Positions 33,356 to 41,533 of a DNA stretch of 64,000 bases are shown here, in pieces. The notes beneath the pieces were generated by a model. It was not told the origin of the DNA, did not search any database, and was given only the letters and a program-made list of their open reading frames with translations. Origin of the DNA: Nocardioides okcheonensis (GTDB lineage: Bacteria; Actinomycetota; Actinomycetes; Propionibacteriales; Nocardioidaceae). The stretch covers positions 4,402,001 through 4,466,000 of the forward strand of contig NZ_CP087710.1 in the NCBI RefSeq assembly GCF_020991065.1, read 5' to 3'. A program made the translations under genes and the position numbers. Numbering within the stretch: the first letter of the stretch is position 1; each line of letters starts with the position of its first letter.

Positions 33356-34579
33356 GTGCCTCCCCGCCTGATCGCCCGTCTGACCCTGCCGCTGCTCGTC
33401 GCCGTGCTCGGAGCGGGCGCCGTGTCGCCCCCGACGTCGTACGCAGAGGGCGGCGGCGAGGAGCCCCCGCCGAGCTCGTCGCTGCAGGCCACGCCGCACC
33501 AGCGGGTGCGGCTGGAGGTGCTGCCCCCGGTCGTGCAGCGCGGCCGCGTGCCGGCCGACGCGGACGCCGCCCGGTCGCCGCTGGTCGCCACGGTCCGTCC
33601 CGCACGTGAGGGGCGCCGGGTGCGGCTGCAGGTGCTCCGGGACGGCACCTGGACCACCCTCGCGACCCGGCGCCAGGACGCGCGCGGGCGCGTGGAGATG
33701 GCCGCCGCGACGTCGGCCGGCGGCCAGCCGCTGACCTACCGGGTCCGGGTGCTGGCCAGCCGTGGGCTGCGCGGCCTGTCCAGCCGCCCGGTGAGCACCC
33801 AGCGCTGGCTCCGGCCGTCGTTCGGCGACGAGTTCACCGGGACCTCGCTCGGAGGGGCGTGGAGCACCCGCAGCCCCGAGGTGGTCCCGGGCAGCCGCCG
33901 CTCGTGCGCCAAGGGCGACCCCGCGGCGGTCCGGGTGGAGGGCGGCACGGTCCGGCTGAGCGTGCTGGTCGACCCCGACGCCACGGGTCGGTGCCGGATC
34001 CGCGGCCGGGACCGCCAGCAGGCGCGCGGCAGCTACGCGTACCGCCTCAACGGCCACATCGGGACCGAGGGCCGCTACGCGTTCCGCTACGGCGTCGCGG
34101 CCGCCCGCGTCCGCTTCCACCGGCTCCGCGGGCAGCACGGGGCGTTCTGGCTGCAGCCCGCGAGCGGGATGTACCCCGGCGCGGCAGGCAGCGAGATCGA
34201 CGTGGTCGAGTACTTCGGCGACCACCACCCCCAGGGCGGGCTGGCGACCTTCATGCACCGCTACGAGGGGCGCCGCCGGGTGAGCACCGGCGGCTGGGTC
34301 CGCGACCAGGCGTCGTTCCTGGGCGGACCGCGCGACGGCTGGTCGCGCGGCTTCCACGTGTTCTCGGTGGAGTGGCGTCCGCGGCTGCTGGTGTTCCGGA
34401 TCGACGGCCGGGAGACCGGACGGATGCGGCGCGGCGTCTCCGACGTCGACCAGTTCCCGATCCTCAGCCTGATCTCGGCCGACTACGAGCTGCCGAAGAT
34501 CCGCGAGCGACACCTGCCCCAGCACCTGGAGGTCGACTGGGTCCGGGTCTGGGAGACCGACGCCCCCGACCCGTCGTGA
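33356..34579 (+). CDS. Secreted glycoside hydrolase family 16 protein
   Basis: A 407-residue protein with an N-terminal signal peptide (LIARLTLPLLVAVLGAGAVSPP, cleavage likely near residue 30). It has a beta-rich region of about 100 residues (VRLEVLPPVVQRG ... VRLQVLRDGTWTTLATR) and a C-terminal GH16 domain from about residue 160. The catalytic motif is GSEIDVVEYFG (E-x-D-x-x-E), followed by HVFSVEWRPRLLVFRIDG. GH16 enzymes cut beta-1,3/1,4-glucans or galactans; the substrate is uncertain. GTG 33356 is the start that gives a complete signal peptide. The stop forms part of a palindrome with the convergent gene. Confidence 0.87.
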   Translation: MPPRLIARLTLPLLVAVLGAGAVSPPTSYAEGGGEEPPPSSSLQATPHQRVRLEVLPPVVQRGRVPADADAARSPLVATVRPAREGRRVRLQVLRDGTWTTLATRRQDARGRVEMAAATSAGGQPLTYRVRVLASRGLRGLSSRPVSTQRWLRPSFGDEFTGTSLGGAWSTRSPEVVPGSRRSCAKGDPAAVRVEGGTVRLSVLVDPDATGRCRIRGRDRQQARGSYAYRLNGHIGTEGRYAFRYGVAAARVRFHRLRGQHGAFWLQPASGMYPGAAGSEIDVVEYFGDHHPQGGLATFMHRYEGRRRVSTGGWVRDQASFLGGPRDGWSRGFHVFSVEWRPRLLVFRIDGRETGRMRRGVSDVDQFPILSLISADYELPKIRERHLPQHLEVDWVRVWETDAPDPS

Positions 34580-34585
34580 GGCGCC

Positions 34586-34843
34586 TCAGCCGCGCCCGCC
34601 GAGCCCCTTGAGCAGGCCGATCTCGTCGCGCAGGCGGTAGGGCAGCGGGGCGCCGGCGTCGGCGAGCGCCCCTGCGTAGGCCTCGAGCGTCTGCAGCAGC
34701 GCCTGGCGCAGCACCTGCAGGTCGGCGGCCCGCGCACCGTTGCGGGCCCCGTCGAGCCGGTGGCGCGCGTGGTGCACGTCGGCGAGCAGCGCGGCGAGGT
34801 GGTCACGACCAGTCTCGCCGTTGAGGGGTCCAGCCCGTTCCAT
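34586..34843 (-). CDS. Hypothetical 85-aa helical protein
   Basis: I do not recognise a family. It appears all-helical: DHLAALLADVHHARHRLDGARNGARAADLQVLRQALLQTLEAYAGALADAGAPLPYRLRDEIGLLKGLGGRG. No signal or membrane segment. It is convergent with the GH16 gene and 122 bp downstream of the MFS gene on the same strand. Normal codon use supports its being real. Confidence 0.6.
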   Translation of the reverse strand: MERAGPLNGETGRDHLAALLADVHHARHRLDGARNGARAADLQVLRQALLQTLEAYAGALADAGAPLPYRLRDEIGLLKGLGGRG

Positions 34844-34929
34844 GCGTGTTCCGACCTGCCCGGCGGGGCGGCGGCACGGTGCCTCAGCGTCGCGGACACC
34901 GCCAACCTACCCCGGCGCGCCGCGCCGCC

Positions 34930-34948
34930 GCTCGGATTCGACCCGAGC
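34930..34948 (-). terminator. Possible terminator hairpin after the MFS gene
   Basis: A 6-bp perfect stem GCTCGG / CCGAGC with a 7-nt loop lies 17 nt past the MFS stop. The loop (GTCGAAT in the minus reading) looks like a tRNA T-arm, but no other tRNA arms are present. Confidence 0.35.
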
Positions 34949-34965
34949 CGGGTGCGCGTCGGGGC

Positions 34966-36225
34966 TCAGCCGACCGGGGTCGCGGCGGCCGGGACCTCCG
35001 CCTCGAGCGGGGCCGCTCCCTGCGGCGTCGCACGGTCGAGTCGGCGCTGCTGGGTCGACATCAGCACGACGGCGAGCACGGTCGCGCCGACCGTCACGCA
35101 GAAGGCCGCGGTCGCGCCGGACTGGTCGGCGAGCCGGCCGGCGAGGCTCGAGCCCAGCGCGTAGCCCAGCCCGGTGGCGCTGGCCAGCATGGTCATCGCG
35201 GCGCCGACCCGGGCGAGCGGCACGACCCGCTCGGCCAGCGAGAACACTGCGATCATGTAGGGCGCGACCGCGAAGCCGAGCAGCAGCACGGTCCCGGCGG
35301 CAGCCAGCAGCGACCCGACCAGCAGCAGCGGGAGCGACAGGACCAGCAGCGCGCAGGCCGCCACGAGCGCGCGTCGCTGGTGGGGGAACCGCTCGGGCAC
35401 GTACGCGGTCGCCAGGCCGGCGATCGCGCTGCCCACGCCGAGCGTGGCGTGCACGAGCCCGGCGGCACCGGGGCGTCCGGCGTCCGTGGCCAGCACGGTC
35501 GCGCCGGTCTGGGTGGCCCCGAACAGCATCCCGATGGTGAGCTGGGCCGCGACGAGGACGACGAACGCGGCGCCGACGAGACGTCCGCGACCGCCGACCG
35601 GGTGGTCCTGGCCGTGGGTGAGGCGGGCCGAGGGGTCGAGCGCGAACGCCGAGCCGAAGACCGCGAGCAGCACCGCGGCCAGGAGCAGGGCGCCCGAGGG
35701 CGAGGCGGCGGCGACCGAGAGCCCGACGAGCGCGGGCCCGATCGCGAACGACGCCTCGTCGGCCGCACCCTCGTAGGAGAACGCGGCGTCGACCAGCCGG
35801 CGCTGCTGGGTGCCGGTGGCGCGGGTGAGCGGGCGCCACCGCACCCGGGCCAGCGGGCCGACCTGCGGCAGCACCAGGCCGGTCGCGGCGGCGGTCAGCA
35901 CGACCGCGAGGTCGGCCGCCTCGCGGTCGACGACCAGGACGAGGGCGGCGAGCCCGGCGGCGCCGAGCAGCGACTGCACGAGGACGACCGGGCGCTGGCC
36001 GACCCGGTCGGCGAGCGACCCGGCCACGGGCGCCCCGACGGCGTTGGCGACGGCGAGCGCGCCGGCGCTGAGGCCGCCGAGGCCGTAGCTGCCGGTGGCG
36101 GTCGAGACGAGGAGGAGGGTGCCGAGCTGGCTCATGGCCAGCGGGAGGCGCCCGACGAAGGCGACGAGGACGTAGGTCGGGCCCGCCAGCTCGAGGAGTC
36201 GGCGGTAGGAGGCGAGAGGGGTCAC
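34966..36225 (-). CDS. MFS transporter
   Basis: A 419-residue major facilitator protein with 12 predicted membrane segments. The loop 2-3 motif appears as AGSLADRVGQRPVVLVQSLLG, and a second copy LAGRLADQSGATAAF occurs in the C-half, showing the two-fold repeat. It begins YRRLLELAGPTYVLVAFVGRLPLAMSQLGTLLLV, typical of small-molecule exporters in actinobacteria. Substrate unknown. It is transcribed away from the zinc-starvation operon and separated from it by that operon's terminator; I see no Zur box in front of it. Confidence 0.85.
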   Translation of the reverse strand: MTPLASYRRLLELAGPTYVLVAFVGRLPLAMSQLGTLLLVSTATGSYGLGGLSAGALAVANAVGAPVAGSLADRVGQRPVVLVQSLLGAAGLAALVLVVDREAADLAVVLTAAATGLVLPQVGPLARVRWRPLTRATGTQQRRLVDAAFSYEGAADEASFAIGPALVGLSVAAASPSGALLLAAVLLAVFGSAFALDPSARLTHGQDHPVGGRGRLVGAAFVVLVAAQLTIGMLFGATQTGATVLATDAGRPGAAGLVHATLGVGSAIAGLATAYVPERFPHQRRALVAACALLVLSLPLLLVGSLLAAAGTVLLLGFAVAPYMIAVFSLAERVVPLARVGAAMTMLASATGLGYALGSSLAGRLADQSGATAAFCVTVGATVLAVVLMSTQQRRLDRATPQGAAPLEAEVPAAATPVG

Positions 36226-36316
36226 GTGGGTCCTTCAGGGTGCGTCGGAACGACGCGCCGAACCCACCTCCAAGGACGCGTGTAACCCTCTGCTGCCGCT
36301 CATCCTAGGGCGCCGC

Positions 36317-36346
36317 GACCCCGCCCCGGGAATTGGCGGGCGGGTC
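36317..36346 (-). terminator. Terminator of the zinc-starvation ribosomal operon
   Basis: A GC-rich imperfect inverted repeat (GACCCCGCCC ... GGCGGGCGGGTC) around an AATT-containing loop begins directly after the rpsN stop at 36347. It would close the leftward operon. Confidence 0.5.
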
Positions 36347-36649
36347 TCACCAGGACGACTTCGTGATGCCCGGCAGCTCGCCTCGGTGTGCCATCTGGCG
36401 GAAGGTGATCCGGGAGACCCCGGCCTTGCGGAGGTGGCCGCGTGGGCGACCGTCGACCTGGTCACGGTTGCGGACGCGGACCGGGCTGGCGTCGCGGGGG
36501 AGCCGCGCCAGCGCCCGGACGGCCGCGTCGCGCTCCTCGACGGTGGCGGCCGTGCGCACCTGTTCCTTCAGCGCGGTCCGCCGCTCGGCATGGCGGGCGA
36601 CGACCTGCTTGCGGCGCTCGTTGGCGACGATCTTCGACTTCCTGGCCAT
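36347..36649 (-). CDS. rpsN: 30S ribosomal protein S14, zinc-independent form
   Basis: The 100-residue S14 ([30 protein letters not shown] ... [41 protein letters not shown]) has the long form without the CxxC...CxxC zinc motif of the 61-residue paralogue. Zinc-free copies replace zinc-binding ones when zinc is scarce. ATG 36649 shares one base with the rpmG stop (TGATG). Last gene of the Zur-type operon. Confidence 0.95.
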   Translation of the reverse strand: MARKSKIVANERRKQVVARHAERRTALKEQVRTAATVEERDAAVRALARLPRDASPVRVRNRDQVDGRPRGHLRKAGVSRITFRQMAHRGELPGITKSSW

Positions 36650-36819
36650 CAGCGTTCCTCCCGGAAGTCGACGTGGCGGCGCACGCGCGGGTCGTACTTG
36701 CGCAGCACGATCCGGTCTGGGGTGGTGCGCCGGTTCTTGGTGGTGACGTAGGTGTAGCCGGTGCCGGCGGTGGAGCGGAGCTTCACCTTGGGCCGCAGGT
36801 GGTTGCCGCGGGCGGCCAT
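36649..36819 (-). CDS. rpmG: 50S ribosomal protein L33, zinc-independent form
   Basis: A 56-residue L33: [56 protein letters not shown]. No Cys remain, whereas the zinc form carries two CxxC pairs. The start overlaps the rpmB stop and the stop overlaps the rpsN start, each by one base (TGATG). Confidence 0.95.
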   Translation of the reverse strand: MAARGNHLRPKVKLRSTAGTGYTYVTTKNRRTTPDRIVLRKYDPRVRRHVDFREER

Positions 36820-37055
36820 CAGAGCCTCCCTCCCCGCGCGCGGATGTCGGCGACGACGGCCTCGATCCCGCGCTGGTCGACGGTCTTGATGCCGCGGGCG
36901 CTCAGCGTGAGCGTGACGTGGCGGCGCAGGCTGGGCACCCAGTAGCGCTTGGACTGGACGTTGACGTCGAAGCGGCGCTTGGTGCGACGGTGCGAGTGGG
37001 AGACGTGGTGACCGAAGCCGGGGGTGGCGCCGGTGACCTGGCAGGTGCGGGACAC
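36819..37055 (-). CDS. rpmB: 50S ribosomal protein L28, zinc-independent form
   Basis: The 78-residue L28 reads [34 protein letters not shown]. The housekeeping form has two CxxC pairs; this one keeps a single Cys, so it cannot hold the zinc. GTG 37055 follows AGAGAGG. It is separated from rpmJ by 37 bp and overlaps rpmG by one base. Confidence 0.95.
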   Translation of the reverse strand: MSRTCQVTGATPGFGHHVSHSHRRTKRRFDVNVQSKRYWVPSLRRHVTLTLSARGIKTVDQRGIEAVVADIRARGGRL

Positions 37056-37092
37056 GGGTTCCTCTCTCTGGTGCGTGTCGTGTCGGGGTCGC

Positions 37093-37215
37093 TCAGCCCT
37101 GGCGGGTCTTGAGCCGGGGGTTGCGCTTGTTGATGACGTACGTGCGCCCGCGTCGGCGCACGACCTGCGAGCCGGGCTGCTTCTTGACCGAGCGGATGGA
37201 GTTGCGGACCTTCAT
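37093..37215 (-). CDS. rpmJ: 50S ribosomal protein L36, zinc-independent form
   Basis: A 40-residue L36: [40 protein letters not shown]. The Cys/His zinc ligands of ordinary L36 are replaced. ATG 37215 overlaps the rpmF stop (ATGA). Confidence 0.95.
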   Translation of the reverse strand: MKVRNSIRSVKKQPGSQVVRRRGRTYVINKRNPRLKTRQG

Positions 37216-37412
37216 CGGGTCTCCCGGGGGGAGCGGGGCGACGCGGTGGAGACGTCGACGAGGCCGCGCTCGACGGCCCGCACGAGGCGGCGCGGCACGT
37301 GGCGCACCGTCCCGTCGACCGTGATCGGCACGAGGTCGGGCGGCGTCGCCTTCCACTGCGCGCGCCGGTGTCGGGTGTTGCTGCGCGACGTGCGTCGCTT
37401 GGGTACGGCCAT
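37212..37412 (-). CDS. rpmF: 50S ribosomal protein L32, zinc-independent form
   Basis: A 66-residue L32 starting [57 protein letters not shown]. The fold's usual four-Cys zinc site is absent; no Cys is present. ATG 37412 is preceded by CGGAGGACACC. It follows the CobW-like gene by 41 bp and overlaps rpmJ. Confidence 0.93.
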   Translation of the reverse strand: MAVPKRRTSRSNTRHRRAQWKATPPDLVPITVDGTVRHVPRRLVRAVERGLVDVSTASPRSPRETR

Positions 37413-37453
37413 GGTGTCCTCCGAGGACTGCTGGTGGTTGATGGTGGGCGGGG

Positions 37454-38527
37454 TCAGGCGACGTCGCGGATGTCGCCGAGCCAGGGCTCGAGGCCGTCCT
37501 CGACGACGTCCCAGCGCTGCTGCTCGACGCCTTCGGTCGGGGTGACGAGGACGTCGTCGAAGGCGGCACGCAGGTCGCGCGGCGGCGTGCCGAGACCGGT
37601 GTAGAGCAGCCGGGTCACCGGGGTGCGTCGACCCCAGGGGCTGTAGCCGCCGATGCTGAGCTGGCCGCCGGCGCCCGACCACTCGAGCCTGTCGCCGGGC
37701 CGGGTCGGGACCCAGAAGGTGCCGCGCGAGCGGAAGGGCCCGCTGCCGAGGTCCTCGATGCGATCGAGCAGCCGGTCCGGGTGGAAGGGCCGGGCAGAGC
37801 GCAGGTCGAGGCGCCAGGCGCGGCTCTCCCCGAGGTCGGGCACCGGGGCGTCGAGCTCGGGGTCGCACCAGGTCCGGGCCAGGACGTGGTGGTGGCGCCC
37901 GGTCGCGATCTCACCCACGTCGAGGGCTGCGACGTCGGTGACCACCGGGACGCCCGGGCGGGCGATCGCGCGGACGAGGTCGAGCGCCTCCGGACCCGGG
38001 TCGGCCTCGAGCACGACGTGGTCGGCGAGCTCGAGCTGGGCGCAGGCGACCTCCCCGACCCCGCGGTCGTCGTGGGGGTTCGAGTGCGCGTCGCGCTCGC
38101 GCAGGAGGGCGTCGCCCAGCAGGTCGCCGACGGTGTCGGTCGCCCCGACGGCGGCGACGACACTGCTGAGCTGGAGGTGGCGCGCCAGGCGGGTGTCGCT
38201 GCCCAGCGCGTGCGCGAGCTGCTGCGCCTCGGTGCCGAGGGGGAGACCGGCGACGATGCTCGACCAGCGCGGGTCGCGCGCCAGCCGGTCGAGCGTCGGC
38301 AGGACGTCCTCGCGCAGGGCGCAGCTGACGCAGGCGTGCTCGAGCTGGACCTGCTCCTGCTCGAGGACGCCGCTGACGTCGCTGACGGTCCGGGTCAGGA
38401 CCTGCGAGTGCGGGTCGATGCGGTGTCGCACGGACACGGCGCTCGGCAGGTCCCACGCCAGGGTCATCAGCGTGGAGTCCATCGCGACCGGCTCGACGCC
38501 GGTCACCACCAGCAGACGGGTCCTCAT
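37454..38527 (-). CDS. CobW/COG0523-like protein lacking GTPase motifs
   Basis: The 357-residue protein aligns with COG0523 metallochaperones: the CxCC-like segment appears as [16 protein letters not shown], and the C-terminal CobW_C domain as [46 protein letters not shown]. The N-terminal P-loop (GxxGxGKT) is replaced by [11 protein letters not shown], and the NKxD guanine motif is also missing ([11 protein letters not shown]). It is therefore unlikely to hydrolyse GTP. It sits between rpmE2 and rpmF in the zinc-starvation operon, coupled to rpmE2 by ATGA. A role in zinc delivery or ribosome exchange is inferred. Confidence 0.85.
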   Translation of the reverse strand: MRTRLLVVTGVEPVAMDSTLMTLAWDLPSAVSVRHRIDPHSQVLTRTVSDVSGVLEQEQVQLEHACVSCALREDVLPTLDRLARDPRWSSIVAGLPLGTEAQQLAHALGSDTRLARHLQLSSVVAAVGATDTVGDLLGDALLRERDAHSNPHDDRGVGEVACAQLELADHVVLEADPGPEALDLVRAIARPGVPVVTDVAALDVGEIATGRHHHVLARTWCDPELDAPVPDLGESRAWRLDLRSARPFHPDRLLDRIEDLGSGPFRSRGTFWVPTRPGDRLEWSGAGGQLSIGGYSPWGRRTPVTRLLYTGLGTPPRDLRAAFDDVLVTPTEGVEQQRWDVVEDGLEPWLGDIRDVA

Positions 38528-38778
38528 CGGGCGGCCCCGTAGCGGCGCCGGAACTTCTCGACGCGGCCCTCGCTGTCGAGCGTGCGCGCGGTGCCGGTCC
38601 AGAACGGGTGGCTGTCGCTGGTGACGTCGACGTCGACGACCGGGTAGGTCACCCCGTCGACCTCGACCTGCTCGGCACCCTCGCGGGCGACGAGGGTCGA
38701 GCGGGTCACCACGAGGTGACCCGTCGACCGGTCACGGAAGGCCACGGGGCCGTAGGGCGGGTGGATGTCCTGCTTCAC
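38524..38778 (-). CDS. rpmE2: 50S ribosomal protein L31 type B, zinc-independent
   Basis: An 84-residue type-B L31: MKQDIHPPYGPVAFRDRSTGHLVVTRSTLV ... VTSDSHPFWTGTARTLDSEGRVEKFRRRYG. The CxxC of type-A L31 is missing. GTG 38778 follows AAGGAG with good spacing. It is the first gene after the Zur box and leads the zinc-starvation operon of ribosomal proteins. Confidence 0.95.
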   Translation of the reverse strand: MKQDIHPPYGPVAFRDRSTGHLVVTRSTLVAREGAEQVEVDGVTYPVVDVDVTSDSHPFWTGTARTLDSEGRVEKFRRRYGAAR

Positions 38779-38786
38779 TCCAACTC

Positions 38787-38814
38787 CTTAGAACGAGAAT
38801 CGTTCTCAACTATA
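38787..38814 (-). promoter_or_regulatory. Zur box and -10 element of the zinc-starvation operon
   Basis: The dyad GAACGA-GAA-TCGTTC (38791-38805) lies between a -10-like TATAGT (38814-38809, minus strand) and the rpmE2 ribosome site. The sequence on the minus strand, TTGAGAACGATTCTCGTTC, resembles actinobacterial Zur boxes. Zinc-loaded Zur bound here would cover the transcription start and silence the operon. Confidence 0.75.
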
Positions 38815-38895
38815 CCGCAGCGGTCGTCGCCACGCGTGCCGGGTCGCGCGGTGGCGGTGCGAGGATGTGCTGCGACGAGGAGAGGTGGTGGGGTC

Positions 38896-39387
38896 GTGGT
38901 CCATCCGCGGGCCGGACGGAGCTCACGCGCGGTGGGCCTGGGCCTGGTGGTGCTGGCGGTCGCACTCGTGCTGTGGCTGCGGCCCGCAGGGAGCGACGAC
39001 GACGCGCGCGCGGGCGTCGCCCCGACGGTGACGGACTCCTCCGAGGCCCCGCCGTCCGCGTCGTCCGCCACGCCTCCGGCGACGACCTCCGACGAAGCGT
39101 TCTGCGACGGCTTCCGTCGGTTGGCGGAGGTCCAGGGCGAGTTCGTCGCCACGGGCGACGGCGGTGACCCGGCGCCGCTGCGGGCGGCGGCCGACGACCT
39201 CGTGGCGGCCGGCGTGCCGCAGGGGATGTCCCTCGTGGCGCGCAGCGGCTACGACACGCTGCTCGGCGGGGTCTACGACTCGATCGGTCTCGAGCTCGAC
39301 CCGGCGGCCATCGGTGCGCCCGCTGCGCCCGTGACCGGCGGCGACGCGGCGTTCAGCGCCTACCTCGCGCAGTTCTGCCCGGCCTGA
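38896..39387 (+). CDS. Hypothetical membrane-anchored or secreted protein
   Basis: A 163-residue protein with one hydrophobic segment near the N-terminus (VGLGLVVLAVALVLWL, about residues 14-29), a Pro/Ala/Thr/Ser-rich linker, and an extracytoplasmic domain with two Cys (DEAFCDGFRRLAEVQGEFV ... GDAAFSAYLAQFCPA) likely to form a disulfide. No family is recognised. GTG 38896 is chosen because AGGAGAGG lies about 10 nt upstream. It is divergent from the zinc operon and convergent with zur. Confidence 0.6.
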   Translation: MVHPRAGRSSRAVGLGLVVLAVALVLWLRPAGSDDDARAGVAPTVTDSSEAPPSASSATPPATTSDEAFCDGFRRLAEVQGEFVATGDGGDPAPLRAAADDLVAAGVPQGMSLVARSGYDTLLGGVYDSIGLELDPAAIGAPAAPVTGGDAAFSAYLAQFCPA

Positions 39388-39405
39388 CGGGTCGCGGGGA
39401 CCGGG

Positions 39406-39825
39406 TCAGCGGCAGTCGGGGCAGAGGCCGAACAGCTCGACGACGTGGGTCACGTCGGTGAAGCCGTGGTCCTCGGCGGCCTCGGTGGCCCAGCGCTCGA
39501 CGCTCGGGCCGTCGACCTCGACCGTGCGGCTGCAGCTGCGGCAGACGAGGTGGTGGTGGTGGCGAGGGCCGCACTTGCGGAACAGGGTCTCGCCGTCGTC
39601 GGCACGCAGCGTGTCGACCTCGCCGGCGTCGGCCATCGCCTGCAGCGTCCGGTAGACGGTGGCGAGGCCGACCTTGTCGCCCCCGGCGCGCAGGTCGTCG
39701 TAGACCTGCTGGGCGCTGGTGAAGGAGTCGTTCGCGGCCAGGTGCTCGCGCAGCGCGCGTCGCTGGCGGGTGTCGCGGCGCCCCTTCTCGCCGAAGGCCC
39801 GGGGGGTCGTCTCGGTCGTCGGCAT
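39406..39825 (-). CDS. zur: Zinc uptake regulator Zur (Fur family)
   Basis: A 139-residue Fur-family repressor: winged helix with FTSAQQVYDDLRAGGDKVGLATVYRTLQAMADAGEVDTL, the regulatory metal site FRKCGPRHHHHLVCRSCSRTVEV, and a terminal CxxC (LFGLCPDCR). The paired Cys motifs and proximity to a Zur-box operon of zinc-free ribosomal proteins point to Zur, not Fur. ATG 39825 lies 6 nt after a TAGATT -10-like sequence, so the mRNA may be almost leaderless. Confidence 0.9.
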   Translation of the reverse strand: MPTTETTPRAFGEKGRRDTRQRRALREHLAANDSFTSAQQVYDDLRAGGDKVGLATVYRTLQAMADAGEVDTLRADDGETLFRKCGPRHHHHLVCRSCSRTVEVDGPSVERWATEAAEDHGFTDVTHVVELFGLCPDCR

Positions 39826-39830
39826 GGCCC

Positions 39831-39836
39831 CAATCT
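39831..39836 (-). promoter_or_regulatory. Likely zur promoter -10 (TAGATT), near-leaderless
   Basis: TAGATT on the minus strand sits about 6 nt upstream of the zur ATG. Transcription would start close to the initiation codon, a common arrangement in actinobacteria. Confidence 0.4.
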
Positions 39837-39984
39837 ACCTGCCGCAGCGGGACAGCGACGGCGCTCGACGCGCGGGGTGGTGCGGCGGCGCGCCGCCGTC
39901 CCGGGGCGGGGGGTGCCCCGGCCCGTCAGGGGAGGTCGCTAGGTTGAGGAACCGTCACCCCATGACTTCGAACAAGGAGAGAGC

Positions 39985-40260
39985 ATGAACAAGCGTGAGC
40001 TCGTCGACGCCGTCGCCGAGAAGACCGACCTGTCCAAGTCCGACGCGGAGAAGGCGCTCGACGCCGTCTTCGGCGCCGTCGCGTCGGCCCTCGAGGCCGG
40101 CGACAAGGTCGCCGTCCCGGGCTTCGGCACCTTCGACGTGCGCGAGCGTGCCGCTCGCACCGGCCGCAACCCGCAGACCGGCGAGACCATGGAGATCGCC
40201 GCGTCCCGCAGCGCCGGCTTCAAGCCCGCCACCGCGCTGAAGACCGCGCTGAACGGCTGA
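39985..40260 (+). CDS. HU family DNA-binding protein
   Basis: A 91-residue HU: MNKRELVDAVAEKTDLSKSDAEKALDAVFGAVASALEAGDKVAVPGFGTFDVRERAARTGRNPQTGETMEIAASRSAGFKPATALKTALNG. The beta-arm RNPQTGETMEI and the GFGTF motif are complete. It lacks the long Lys/Ala tail of mycobacterial HupB. A strong AAGGAGAG ribosome site and a perfect terminator hairpin mark it as a highly expressed single-gene unit. Confidence 0.95.
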   Translation: MNKRELVDAVAEKTDLSKSDAEKALDAVFGAVASALEAGDKVAVPGFGTFDVRERAARTGRNPQTGETMEIAASRSAGFKPATALKTALNG

Positions 40261-40281
40261 GTCGCTCCACCCTCGGGTGGT

Positions 40282-40313
40282 CGGAGGGGGCGTCGTCCGC
40301 GACGCCCCCTCCG
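40282..40313 (+). terminator. Strong intrinsic terminator after the HU gene
   Basis: A 14-bp perfect stem (CGGAGGGGGCGTCG / CGACGCCCCCTCCG) with a TCCG loop, 21 nt after the HU stop codon. Confidence 0.85.
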
Positions 40314-40366
40314 TCGCGTCCGGGTATCATCGCGGCGCACGACGGGGCTGGACGAAGGTGGCATCG

Positions 40367-41533
40367 ATGGGTGGCTCCCACGGCGACCGACGCGCCCGGT
40401 CGCGTCCGTCGCGCTGGTCGCGCCGGCTGGCACTCCTCGCCGTCGGGCCCCTCGGCCTCGTCGCGCTGCTCGCGATGGTCCTGCTCTGGCCGGCGAGCAC
40501 CCCCGCGGTCGAGGGGGAGCGCCCGGTCGAGGTGTTCGGGACGGTGGTGGCGGTCGAGGCACGCACGTGCCCGGAGCCGCTGCCCGATGACGTCAACGGC
40601 TGCGGGGCCGCGCGGGTGGAGGCCGACGACGGACGCTCCCTCACCGCCCCGCTGCCCAACGGGGTGGGCGCTCCGGAGGTGGACGTCGGCGACGACGTGG
40701 TGATGATCCGCAGCAGCACGCCGGACGGAGACGTCTACTCGATCGTCGACCAGCAGCGCGCCGCCGGGTTGTGGGTCGTCGCCGCCGCCTTCGTGCTCGC
40801 CCTGGTCGCCTTCGGGCGCTGGAAGGGGCTCACCGCGCTGGCGGGGCTCGGCGTCACGTTCGCCGTCCTGCTGCTGTTCGTGGTGCCAGCGATCCTCGCC
40901 GGCGAGTCCCCGGTCGTGGTCGCGATCGTCGGCTCGGCGGTCATCATGGTGACGGTCCTCTACCTCACCCACGGGACCGGTGCGGCGATCTCGGTCGCGG
41001 TCCTGGGCACGCTGGCGAGCCTGGCGCTCACCGGGGTCCTGTCGGCGCTGGCCGTGACGGCGCTGCACCTGACCGGGGTCACCGACGACCTGTCCGCCTC
41101 CGTCGGCACGTCCGGGCAGGTCAACACCCAGGGCCTGCTGCTGGCCGGCATCGTGATCGGCACGCTGGGGGTGCTCGACGACATCACGGTCACCCAGGCC
41201 GTGACGGTCGAGGAGCTGGTGCGCGCCAACCCTCGCCTGTCCGCGCGCGAGGCCTACCGCGCCGGCAGCCGCGTCGGGCGCTCCCACGTCGCGTCGGTGG
41301 TCAACACGGTCATCCTCGCCTACGCGGGATCGTCGCTGCCGCTGCTGATCCTGGTGGTGTCGGCCGACAGCTCGTGGGGAGGCGTGCTGACCGACCAGGT
41401 CATCGCCCAGGAGATCGTGCGCAGCGCGGTCGCGACCATCGGTCTCGTCGCGGCCGTCCCCGTGACGACCGGGCTGGCGGCGCTCGTGGCCACCCGCGAG
41501 GCGGCGGACGGCGAGCTCGCGGTCGCCGGCTAG
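40367..41533 (+). CDS. YibE/F family membrane protein
   Basis: A 388-residue protein with one N-terminal hydrophobic segment, an extracytoplasmic region of about 110 residues (FGTVVAVEARTCPEPLPDDVNGCGAARVEAD with two Cys), and about seven further membrane helices. The family core is GILDDI-like: GTLGVLDDITVTQAVTVEELVRANP, then RVGRSHVASVVNTVILAYAGSSLPLLIL. Function is unknown. ATG 40367 follows GAAGGTGG. A GGGTAT sequence at 40322 could be a stress-sigma -10, but no matching -35 is clear. It converges on the TIGR03943 gene with overlapping stops. Confidence 0.88.
   Translation: MGGSHGDRRARSRPSRWSRRLALLAVGPLGLVALLAMVLLWPASTPAVEGERPVEVFGTVVAVEARTCPEPLPDDVNGCGAARVEADDGRSLTAPLPNGVGAPEVDVGDDVVMIRSSTPDGDVYSIVDQQRAAGLWVVAAAFVLALVAFGRWKGLTALAGLGVTFAVLLLFVVPAILAGESPVVVAIVGSAVIMVTVLYLTHGTGAAISVAVLGTLASLALTGVLSALAVTALHLTGVTDDLSASVGTSGQVNTQGLLLAGIVIGTLGVLDDITVTQAVTVEELVRANPRLSAREAYRAGSRVGRSHVASVVNTVILAYAGSSLPLLILVVSADSSWGGVLTDQVIAQEIVRSAVATIGLVAAVPVTTGLAALVATREAADGELAVAG

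Noticed and set aside
34577..34588. TGAGGCGCCTCA palindrome as a terminator
   Set aside because: It has no loop and simply arises from two convergent stop codons.
34930..34948. T-arm-like hairpin with GTCGAAT loop suggesting a tRNA
   Set aside because: No acceptor, D or anticodon arm can be formed around it; it is more likely a terminator after the MFS gene.
40322..40327. GGGTAT as a stress-sigma -10 for the YibE/F gene
   Set aside because: No GTTT-type -35 lies at the right distance, so it is only noted.
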